Source: an uncultured Prevotella sp.
Lineage (GTDB): Bacteria > Bacteroidota > Bacteroidia > Bacteroidales > Bacteroidaceae
Assembly (NCBI GenBank): GCA_946183415.1
Contig: CAMHAM010000019.1
Coordinates: 1 to 46,708 of the forward strand
DNA length: 46,708 bases
Direction: 5' to 3'
Position 1 is the stretch's first letter; each line of letters opens with the position of its first letter. Of this stretch, positions 8,291-15,211 are shown one piece after another. The position numbers were made by a program, and so were the translations under genes. The notes beneath the pieces are model-generated. The model was not told the origin of the DNA, did not search any database, and saw only the letters and a list, made by a program, of their open reading frames with translations.

Positions 8291-11200
8291 ATGCAACAAT
8301 TTACTCACCTCTATAACGTTCAAAAAACATTATGTTTTGAACTGCAACCAGAAGGAACTCTTCCAGAGAAAGTACAAGAACTGCTTGCTAACGATAAGGA
8401 AAGGTATCTACTGGCACCTATAGTCAAAGAAATGATGAATGAGTTACATAAATCATTTATCACACAGACACTTCGAAATATAGTAGTTGAGATAAAGAGT
8501 GATAATGAAGAAATCCGTAATGCTAAATTACTCACTAAAGAACTTCTTTATACTATTTACCAACTGTATAAGAAGGCAAACAAAAGTGACGAAGAGAAAG
8601 AAGAATTAGAGCAAAAACAAACGGAACTTCGACTTTGTCTGAGTCTGGTTTTCACAAAAGACAACTTCTATGGAAACTTGTTTAATAAAGAAATCATGAA
8701 AGAACTTCGAAATCAAGTTTCCAATGATGAAGAGAAACTCAATATCTTAGACAAATTCAAAGGCTTCTTTGGTTATTTTGATACTTTTTGCACAAATCGC
8801 AAAAATATGTATGTAGCAGATGAGCAGGAAACAGCCATCCCCTTCAGAATCGCTAATCAGAATCTCCCTAAATTCTGCGATAATCTTGCTGTATATCAGC
8901 GGTTAAAATCCAGTTCATTATCGAACTGCATTGCAACAGTATATACAGATTTTGAAGATATGCTTAATGTGGCAAGTCTTGATGAATATTTCTGCATTGA
9001 CAATTATCTCCATTGTCTTTGCCAAACAGACATACAGGCTTATAATTATATTATAGGCGGTCGAGAGCAAGAGGGGACGAATGTTCTTTTAAAAGGCTTA
9101 AATCAATATATAAATGAATATAACCAAAAGAATCCGAAAACAGAACGGCTACCCTTATTCAAGCCTCTTTTTAAGCAGATATTGAGTGACAAAGAAAAAG
9201 TAAGCTGGTTGCCAGAAGAGTTTGAATCGGATGCAGAAATGCTTCAAGCCATTAAACTTTGTTTCAAAGAACTGGAAGGTTTCCTTTGTGATAAGGGAAG
9301 CCATTCATTACCTTTGTTACTCCAGAATATAGGTTCTTTTAAACAAGACGCCATATATATTCAAAACGGAGAGCCTCTTAATCTTATTTCCAAACGCTTG
9401 TATGGGAATTATTCTGTTATCTCCGATGCCTTAAAACAAGTTTGGAAAAGAGATCATGTAAAGGGTAAACGCGAATCAGAAGAAAAGTATGAAAAGAAAT
9501 GCAGTGATGCAATTAAAAAGATATCAGCCTTCAGTTTTTCTACTATTAACCAAGCTTTGGGCATAATGTCAGGTAATGAGAAAAGAACCATCGCTGACTA
9601 TTTTGCAAATTTTGGCTCGGAAAGAGAATGTGGGAAAACCTATATTCAGGAGTTAAATGAATTATACAAGGATGCAGAACCGATTTTAAACACAAAGGAT
9701 AAAGATATTATTAATGACGACACGAAAGTAGGAGCAATTAAGGCCTTGCTTGACCAACTCAAAGCTATTCTGCATTTTATAGAACCTCTTCACATGAAAA
9801 ATGTAGAAGAAAACTCTAACACTGATTTCTATAATACTTATGACCAGATCTACGAACAACTGGATAAAGTCACAAGCCTTTATAACCAAGTAAGGAACAG
9901 ACTTTCCCGTAAGCCCTACAGCAACAATAAATATCCGATATATTTTGAAAACAACAGTAAATTGCTTGGGGGGTGGCCGGATAGTTGCACTGAGACCTCA
10001 GACAATGGTACCCAGTACGGTGGGTATCTCTTTCGTAAACAAAATGAAATAGGAGAGTACGACTATTTCTTGGGTATATCTGCCAATGTAAAACTTTTTA
10101 GGCGATTTAAAGAAGTCTCACCATCTGACCGTTCAGAATATCATCGTTTAAATTTTTATCAACTAAAGACACAAACTTTCTATGGCGGATGTTACAAAAC
10201 TGCTATTGGTCATGACTTTGATGAAGACAAAACAAAGCTAATTACATGTATTCTAAATAATTGTAATCACTACGCATCTTCTGTATTATTGGATGCTATT
10301 AATAAAGAAAAATCAAAAGTCAATTCTAAGTTAGGCAGCCCCAAAAGTTTACTTGAACTAATTGAGAAGAAAGATATGGAGTGCTATGAGAAGATTGTCA
10401 CAGACAAACAATTTCGTATATTAGATGCAATGATTACAGGAAATATCAAAAAGACGATGGCTTCTGTAAACATCCAGTTTCTTCAAGATGCAGCGAATAA
10501 TGGCTATGACTCTTTCATTCAAGCAATGAATATTGTAGAAAAAGGTTGTGCAGACGAGAGGGGCTTTGAATATTTTCCAATAAGCCAAAGTGAATTGGAT
10601 GCGGCACTAACCAGTAATAGCAAACGTCTTTTCTTGTTCAAGATAACCAATAAAGACCTTTCCTATTCTCAGAACTATAAACAAAGGAAATCACGTGGAA
10701 CAGATAATTTGCATACTATGTTCTTCAAGGCTTTGATGGAGGGTGGTTATGGAACATACACCTTAGGAACAGGCTCCTTATATTTCAGAGAAGAGACACC
10801 GGGTCTTGCGAAAGACAAGCCCACGCATCCTCAGAATGTACCTATTGAAAAGAAAAGTGTGTTCTTCCGAAAACAAAAGAAACAGAGTGTCTTTGAATAT
10901 GACATACAGAAAGATCGCAGGTTTACACGTAATATGTTCAAACTTCATCTTTCCGTAAAAGCAAATTATACTTGTGGTAATGCTAATGAGACTGCGCTGA
11001 ACCTGAAAGTGATTGATGCTATTCGAGGGGGGGAAATTAAGCATATCATTGGCATTGATCGTGGAGAACGCCATTTGCTCTATGTAACAGTCATTGACTT
11101 TAATGGACGACTTGTTGATAAGTTTAGCATGAACATTATTGAAAGTGAGAAGAGCATAGACGGAGAAACCGTTAAAACAGACTATAAAAATCTGTTGGAT

Positions 11201-12256
11201 TCACGAATGAATTTACGTACAGAACAGAAGAGGACATGGCGCCGTCAAGAAAACATTAAAGACTTGAAAGAAGGCTATTTGAGTCAAGTCGTCCATAAGT
11301 TGACAAAAATGATAGTCGATAATCAGGCTATTGTTGTGCTTGAGAATCTTAGCAAAGGATTCATGCAGACTCAAATCGAAAGTTCTGTTTATGCTAAGTT
11401 TGAGCAAATGCTCATTACAAAACTTAACCTGTATATTGACAAACAAAAGGATAAAAATCAGCCTGGAGGCTTATACATGCCATTACAATTAACATCGCCT
11501 TATAAATCCAGAGCAAATGCAAGTATTCAGAATGGTGTGGTCTTTTATATCCCTGCATGGAATACCAGTAAGATAGACCCTGTAACAGGGTTTGTAAACT
11601 TCCTTCATCCTAAGTACGAAAACATTCAGAATGCAAGAGATTTTATCAGTAAGTTCGACAACATCTATTATGATTCTGACAAAGGCTATTTCGTATTTCA
11701 TATCAGTAACTATACTGCATTCAACCCTAAAGCAAGGTGCTCACGTCAGGTTTGGGATATCTGTACGGTGGGAAAGCGTATTCGTAATTACCGAGATCCT
11801 GATAATAACAATGAATGGAAAAGCGAAGAAATAGAACTCACAAAAGAATTCAAAGGTTTGTTTGATGAATATGGAATCGACTATCATTCGAATCTTTTAG
11901 ACTCTATCCTGATACAAGATAATAAGAGCTTTTTCTACAATGAAGATGTAAGAAAGCCCTCTCTATTCCTATTGATTAAACTAATGGTCCAACTGCGTAA
12001 TAGTTTTATCAAATCGGATGTTGACTATATATTCTCTCCTGTCGCTGACACAAAAGGAATTTTCTATGATAGCAACAATTGTGGATCCCATTTGCCGAAT
12101 AATGCTGATGCCAACGGAGCCTTTAATATCGCCCGCAAAGGACTGATGCTTGTAGAGAGAATTCTATCTACCCCTTCTGACAAGAAATTGTCTCTAATTA
12201 TTACAAATGAAGAGTGGCTGCACTATGTACAGTCGCAAAATTTAATCAATATCTGA
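8291..12256 (+). CDS. cas12a: Type V-A CRISPR nuclease Cas12a (Prevotella disiens-like)
   Basis: 1321 residues, full length for Cas12a. It is the crRNA-guided DNA nuclease of type V-A systems. All three RuvC acidic residues are present: D923 (IIGIDRGERH), E1018 (VVLENLS) and D1273 (NADANGAFNIARKG). The Nuc-domain arginine is R1236 (MVQLRNSF). The pre-crRNA RNase site is kept (H846 in PTHPQ, K874 in YDIQKDRRFT), so it should process its own array. The PAM-interacting region lacks the usual LPGxNKMLPKVFF and instead has DNGTQYGGYLFRK, NEIGEYDYFLGIS and YQLKTQTFYGG; from memory this matches Prevotella disiens Cas12a. No zinc ribbon replaces Nuc, so it is not Cas12a2. The gene is markedly more AT-rich than the core genes. 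No cas4, cas1 or cas2 is present in the window. Confidence 0.97.
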   Translation: MQQFTHLYNVQKTLCFELQPEGTLPEKVQELLANDKERYLLAPIVKEMMNELHKSFITQTLRNIVVEIKSDNEEIRNAKLLTKELLYTIYQLYKKANKSDEEKEELEQKQTELRLCLSLVFTKDNFYGNLFNKEIMKELRNQVSNDEEKLNILDKFKGFFGYFDTFCTNRKNMYVADEQETAIPFRIANQNLPKFCDNLAVYQRLKSSSLSNCIATVYTDFEDMLNVASLDEYFCIDNYLHCLCQTDIQAYNYIIGGREQEGTNVLLKGLNQYINEYNQKNPKTERLPLFKPLFKQILSDKEKVSWLPEEFESDAEMLQAIKLCFKELEGFLCDKGSHSLPLLLQNIGSFKQDAIYIQNGEPLNLISKRLYGNYSVISDALKQVWKRDHVKGKRESEEKYEKKCSDAIKKISAFSFSTINQALGIMSGNEKRTIADYFANFGSERECGKTYIQELNELYKDAEPILNTKDKDIINDDTKVGAIKALLDQLKAILHFIEPLHMKNVEENSNTDFYNTYDQIYEQLDKVTSLYNQVRNRLSRKPYSNNKYPIYFENNSKLLGGWPDSCTETSDNGTQYGGYLFRKQNEIGEYDYFLGISANVKLFRRFKEVSPSDRSEYHRLNFYQLKTQTFYGGCYKTAIGHDFDEDKTKLITCILNNCNHYASSVLLDAINKEKSKVNSKLGSPKSLLELIEKKDMECYEKIVTDKQFRILDAMITGNIKKTMASVNIQFLQDAANNGYDSFIQAMNIVEKGCADERGFEYFPISQSELDAALTSNSKRLFLFKITNKDLSYSQNYKQRKSRGTDNLHTMFFKALMEGGYGTYTLGTGSLYFREETPGLAKDKPTHPQNVPIEKKSVFFRKQKKQSVFEYDIQKDRRFTRNMFKLHLSVKANYTCGNANETALNLKVIDAIRGGEIKHIIGIDRGERHLLYVTVIDFNGRLVDKFSMNIIESEKSIDGETVKTDYKNLLDSRMNLRTEQKRTWRRQENIKDLKEGYLSQVVHKLTKMIVDNQAIVVLENLSKGFMQTQIESSVYAKFEQMLITKLNLYIDKQKDKNQPGGLYMPLQLTSPYKSRANASIQNGVVFYIPAWNTSKIDPVTGFVNFLHPKYENIQNARDFISKFDNIYYDSDKGYFVFHISNYTAFNPKARCSRQVWDICTVGKRIRNYRDPDNNNEWKSEEIELTKEFKGLFDEYGIDYHSNLLDSILIQDNKSFFYNEDVRKPSLFLLIKLMVQLRNSFIKSDVDYIFSPVADTKGIFYDSNNCGSHLPNNADANGAFNIARKGLMLVERILSTPSDKKLSLIITNEEWLHYVQSQNLINI

Positions 12257-12315
12257 TGGACAACTATATTTGACGCACCTAATGCAAAAGTAGAGAAGTT
12301 TGGTAATGCCATTCA

Positions 12316-12370
12316 TAGAGACAAAGACGTAGTATACCTTTAATGCATACCTTAGTCTCTACAATTTTTG
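12316..12370 (+). terminator. Probable cas12a terminator
   Basis: TAGAGACAAAG (12316-12326) pairs with CTTAGTCTCTA (12351-12361) with one mismatch, followed by CAATTTTTG. It separates cas12a from the array leader. Confidence 0.55.
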
Positions 12371-12472
12371 TAATGTATATAAATGGTTAGTAACCAGAGA
12401 AATAGTTTTTGGGGGTGTTATAGGTGGGGTAAAATTCCTCTTTTGTGTTCTTTGATTTTTTTACATAAATAA

Positions 12473-12504
12473 TTGGTAATGTGAGAATTTGTTGCTATAT
12501 TTGC
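12473..12504 (+). promoter_or_regulatory. CRISPR leader promoter
   Basis: TTG (12473-12475), 20 nt, then TATATTTGC (12496-12504), a perfect TAnnTTTG. The predicted start at about 12510 falls just before the first repeat at 12515, so the array should be transcribed on its own in the same direction as cas12a. Confidence 0.7.
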
Positions 12505-12514
12505 AAGCGAATAG

Positions 12515-12921
12515 GGCTAAAGAGCCAATATAATTTCTACTATTGTAGATGAGCGTGAGAACATGAACATCATCTCATGGCTAAAGAGCCAATATAATTT
12601 CTACTATTGTAGATATTTTAAGTTTGTATATTTGCACCCGAGGGCTAAAGAGCCAATATAATTTCTACTATTGTAGATGGAAATGCCCGCCGTGCAGTGG
12701 TCTGCCTGGCTAAAGAGCCAATATAATTTCTACTATTGTAGATTTGATACATTCTCGCAAATCATACCTAAGGGCTAAAGAGCCAATATAATTTCTACTA
12801 TTGTAGATTGCCTGAGTGTCTTGCCACACCGCTCGCGGCTAAAGAGCCAATATAATTTCTACTATTGTAGATACTTTTCGTCCCTGATTTCTCCTTCCCA
12901 GGGCTAAAGAGCCAATATAAT
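12515..12921 (+). CRISPR. Type V-A CRISPR array, six spacers, last repeat truncated
   Basis: Six complete 36-bp repeats at 12515, 12579, 12643, 12708, 12773 and 12837, identical to one another. They begin GGCTAAAGAGCC, itself a small hairpin, and end in the canonical Cas12a handle TTTCTACTATTGTAGAT. Spacers are 28, 28, 29, 29, 28 and 29 nt, at 12551-12578, 12615-12642, 12679-12707, 12744-12772, 12809-12836 and 12873-12901. A seventh repeat keeps only its first 20 bases (12902-12921) and lacks the whole crRNA handle; the sequence then switches to junction element R. The perfect repeats suggest the array was recently functional. Without the seventh handle the last spacer still yields a crRNA, since the handle lies 5' of each spacer. 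Confidence 0.97.
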
Positions 12922-12922
12922 A

Positions 12923-13000
12923 AGAATCACGGGGACAGGTACATGATTCATCAACACAAAGTATAGATTTCCCAAATAATTGATTACTTTTGCAAACGAA
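12923..13000 (+). repeat. Junction element R, copy 1 (after truncated CRISPR repeat)
   Basis: Starts AGAATCACGGGGACAGG and runs through TACATGATTCATCAACAC to TTGATTACTTTTGCAAACG. It is nearly identical to copy 2 at 13809, and the identity continues into the RhuM genes downstream. It includes a -7 box TACTTTTG (12985-12992). It directly abuts the broken seventh CRISPR repeat. Confidence 0.85.
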
Positions 13001-13015
13001 AACGATATTGAAGAT

Positions 13016-13441
13016 ATGGCAAACGAAATAGAGAAGAGGAATGAGGCTTTCCTGATTTATCAGGATGAAAACGGGATTGCACGAGTCAATGTAAGATTCG
13101 AGGGCGAGGATGTATGGCTACTTCAGGAGCAGATAATGGAGTTATTTGATGCTTCTCGACAGGACGTGAGCTACCACATTAATCAGATTTATGCAGAAAA
13201 CGAGCAGGACCCAGAACGAACTCGCAAAAATTTTTTGATAGTTCGACAAGAGGGTAAAAGAAGTGTGAAGCGAAATATGTACCACTACAACCTTGACATG
13301 ATTATCGCTGTGGGCTATCGTGTGAAGTCACAGGTGGCCACACGCTTCCGCCAGTGGGCTACTCAACATCTGCGTGAATTTATCCAAAAGGGGTTTACGC
13401 TGGATGATATTAATTGGAGGCTTGTGATTATTTCGAGTTAA
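13016..13441 (+). pseudogene. RhuM-family protein, C-terminally truncated (copy 1)
   Basis: The ATG at 13016 (MANEIEKRNEAFLIYQDENG) gives 141 residues. RVNVRFEGEDVWLLQEQIMELFDASRQDVSYHINQIY and YNLDMIIAVGYRVKSQVATRFRQWATQHLREF are the conserved N-terminal half of RhuM. After KGFTLDD the similarity ends and the frame closes at INWRLVIISS. A normal family member has about 330 residues, so more than half is missing. The end abuts the 13430-13499 inverted repeat. A short product could still be made from the R promoter. Confidence 0.75.
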
Positions 13442-13505
13442 TGGTTAGCTTTCGTTAGTTAGTGGGAAGCCACAATATACTTAGCGGTTAACTCGAAATG
13501 TGGCT
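13430..13505. repeat. Overlapping inverted repeats between RhuM and BRO-N fragments
   Basis: ATTTCGAGTTAA (13430-13441) is the exact inverse of TTAACTCGAAAT (13488-13499). A second pair, AGCCACA (13469-13475) and TGTGGCT (13499-13505), overlaps it. The repeat marks the point where the RhuM copy ends and the next fragment begins. Confidence 0.6.
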
Positions 13506-13522
13506 ATATTAAAAAGAAAAAT

Positions 13523-13852
13523 ATGAGTAAGAAGTCTATACGATTCTATAAAGACCATGAGGTCAGGGCTGTGTGGGACGAGAAGAAGTCGGCATGGTGG
13601 TTCTCTATAGTGGATATTGTGGGAGCTGTAACTGACAGCCCTACCCCGCGAAAGTATTGGAGCGTGCTCAAGACCAGGCTCAAACGGGCTGGGAACGAGT
13701 TGACTACACGTTGTAGTCAACTGAAGATGACTGCTGCCGATGGCAAACAATATGCTACCGACTGTTTTGCGCAAGACGATATCATCCAGTTAGTGAGAGC
13801 GATTCCCGAGAATCACGGGGACAGGTACATGATTCATCAACACAAAGTATAG
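13523..13852 (+). pseudogene. BRO-N (phage antirepressor-like) fragment
   Basis: 109 residues: IRFYKDHEVRAVWDEKKSAWWFSIVDIVGAVTDSPTPRKYWSVLKTRL and AADGKQYATDCFAQDDIIQLVRAIP match the BRO family N-terminal DNA-binding domain (pfam02498). The family continues after this point with a conserved FKQWLA-type segment. Here it is replaced by ENHGDRYMIHQHKV, the translation of element R copy 2. The domain itself may fold, but the gene was cut at the R junction. Confidence 0.75.
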
Positions 13853-13886
13853 ATTTCCCAAATAATTGATTACTTTTGCAAACGAA
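13809..13886 (+). repeat. Junction element R, copy 2
   Basis: Offset 886 bp from copy 1 and nearly identical. It begins inside the truncated BRO-N frame and carries a -7 box TACTTTTG at 13871-13878 for the second RhuM fragment. Confidence 0.85.
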
Positions 13887-13901
13887 AACGATATTGAAGA
13901 T

Positions 13902-14132
13902 ATGGCAAACGAAATAGAGAAAAGGAATGAGGCATTCCTGATTTATCAGGATGAAAACGGGATTGCTCGAGTCAATGTAAGATTTGAGGGCGAAGATGTG
14001 TGGCTAAATGTAGAGCAGATGATGAAGTTGTTTGATGCTTCGCAAGCACCAGAACGAACTCGCAAAAATTTTTTGATAGTTCGACAAGAGGGTAAAAGAA
14101 GAGGACACAAGGGACAGGTACTTGATTCATAA
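13902..14132 (+). pseudogene. RhuM-family fragment with internal deletion (copy 2)
   Basis: Begins MANEIEKRNEAFLIYQDENG, like copy 1. About 16 residues are lost in frame (DASRQDVSY...QDPERT in copy 1, DASQAPERT here). The coding similarity ends at VRQEGKR, where element R copy 3 takes over. Only about 70 residues remain, so it is non-functional as a RhuM protein. Confidence 0.75.
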
Positions 14133-14187
14133 GTATGAAGTGTAGAATTCCCCAAAAATTGATTAATTTTGCAAACGAAATATCAGT
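14101..14187 (+). repeat. Junction element R, copy 3 (diverged)
   Basis: GGGACAGGTACTTGATTCAT...GAATTCCCC...TTGATTAATTTTGCAAACG is a diverged R copy at the end of RhuM copy 2. Its -7 box TAATTTTGC precedes the second YhcG fragment. Confidence 0.75.
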
Positions 14188-14537
14188 ATGGAAGAAAATG
14201 CAATTGTATTATACAGACCTGCAGCTGAAATAATAAAAACGGCAATCTTGCAGGGGCAGTACGAAGCAGCTAAAGGTGTGAACCGCATACAGTTGGCTGT
14301 CTATTTCGGCATTGGCAAGTTTGTGTCTCAGAACACTCGCAAGGGAGTTTGGGGATCTGAGCCTTGGAGGCTATCAGCCAGATATTACGAAAAGAACTTC
14401 CTGGATTAAAGGGATATTCTGCCACTCAGTTAAGGGAGATGCGCCTTTTTTATGAAGCATGGCAGATACTTGATCCTAATTCGTCGGTCATGACCGATGA
14501 AAGTTCTAATCAAGAGCATACACAATCAATACCTGTA

Positions 14538-14563
14538 AATTCATCGGTCATGACCGATGAATT
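14538..14563. repeat. Perfect 26-bp palindrome
   Basis: Centred on CGGTCATGACCG with perfectly complementary 13-nt arms. An imperfect copy lies at about 14480-14501. Both encode SSVMTDE in the YhcG remnant, so they may simply be duplicated linker codons. Confidence 0.7.
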
Positions 14564-14564
14564 A

Positions 14565-14626
14565 GAATCACGGGGACAGTACATGATTCATCAACACAAA
14601 GTATTGATTTCCCAAATAATTGATAA
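14565..14626 (+). repeat. Junction element R, copy 4
   Basis: AGAATCACGGGGACAG, then TACATGATTCATCAACAC and CCCAAATAATTGATA: nearly identical to copy 1 over about 60 bp, but with no -7 box after it. It continues in frame as LISQIIDNQRAEYGKQ, perhaps the original protein context of the element. Confidence 0.75.
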
Positions 14627-14668
14627 CCAGCGTGCTGAATATGGTAAACAGGCTAAAATAAAGAGATA

Positions 14669-14702
14669 TTTGTCATTTGTTCGCAAAAAATATGTATCTT
14701 TG
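14669..14702 (+). promoter_or_regulatory. Promoter of the DUF2147 gene
   Basis: TTTG (14669-14672), 22 nt, then TATCTTTG (14695-14702), 32 nt before the start codon. It marks the resumption of ordinary chromosomal sequence. Confidence 0.65.
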
Positions 14703-14734
14703 CACCATTATTGTAAAAAAACATATCGATTAAG

Positions 14735-15130
14735 ATGAAGAAAGTAATAATCAGCTTAGTACTGGCGATGATGTCAGTAGCCGGATACGCTCAGAGCGTT
14801 GTCGGCAAATGGGTAACAGAAGGTGGTGATTCTCAGGTGGAGATTTACCAGAGTGGTGACAAACTGAACGGCAAGATCATCTGGCTGAAGAAAGGTGACG
14901 GGCAGCTCGATGTCCACAATCCAGACAAGAAGCTGCAGAGCCGCAAACTGGTTGGCGTCAACATTCTGACGGGCCTCACCAAGAAAGGCGACAAGTGGGA
15001 AGGCGGAAAGATTTACAATCCCAAGAACGGCAAGACCTACAAGTGTTCCATCTGGCTCGACGGCAACAACCTGAAGGTCCGTGGCTACGTCGCGATGTTC
15101 TACGAGACCCAGATCTGGACAAAAGAGTAA
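14735..15130 (+). CDS. DUF2147 family secreted protein
   Basis: 131 residues with a signal peptide (MKKVIISLVLAMMSVAGYA, cut before QS), so periplasmic or exported. The mature part VVGKWVTEGGDSQVEIYQSGDKLNGKIIWLKK...KWEGGKIYNPKNGKTYKCSIWLDGNNLKVRGY is the DUF2147 beta-barrel-like domain (pfam09917). The biochemical role of the family is not established. Intact and under its own promoter. AAGAGATGCGAC...CGCATCTCTTCTC (about 15160-15190) forms a terminator just downstream. Confidence 0.85.
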   Translation: MKKVIISLVLAMMSVAGYAQSVVGKWVTEGGDSQVEIYQSGDKLNGKIIWLKKGDGQLDVHNPDKKLQSRKLVGVNILTGLTKKGDKWEGGKIYNPKNGKTYKCSIWLDGNNLKVRGYVAMFYETQIWTKE

Positions 15131-15160
15131 GCACAACCTATGCTGTAGTATATAAAAAGG

Positions 15161-15197
15161 AAGAGATGCGACGTAAGCCGCATCTCTTCTCTTTTTT
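15161..15197. terminator. Hairpin between convergent DUF2147 and DUF349 genes
   Basis: GAAGAGATGCGAC pairs with the following GCCGCATCTCTTC, then CTTTTTTATC. It lies between two convergent genes and can serve as terminator for DUF2147. Confidence 0.65.
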
Positions 15198-15211
15198 ATC
15201 ATCGCATGAAA

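Larger units (their letters stand above)
14188..14738 (+). pseudogene. YhcG/DUF1016-like gene, frameshifted and chimeric
   Basis: The first frame (14188-14409) gives LYRPAAEIIKTAILQGQYEAAKGVNRIQLAVYFGIGKFVSQNTRKGVWG. The continuation LEAISQILRKELPGLKGYSATQLREMRLFYEAWQ is in another frame from about 14364, so a single-base lesion lies near 14355-14370. The linker holds two NSSVMTDE repeats. At 14565 the gene runs into R copy 4 (RGQYMIHQHKV), and the C-terminal nuclease domain is absent. The frame closes at the DUF2147 start codon (ATGA overlap). Confidence 0.75.

Noticed and set aside
8291..12256. Cas12a2 (RNA-activated) instead of Cas12a
   Set aside because: The Nuc-domain region is of Cas12a type (MVQLRNSF) and no CxxC zinc ribbon is seen; the divergent PI domain is explained by the P. 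disiens-like subgroup.
13430..13505. Integron attC site at the RhuM/BRO-N joint
   Set aside because: The inverted repeats are clear, but core sites RYYYAAC/GTTRRRY are not met and no integron integrase is seen.
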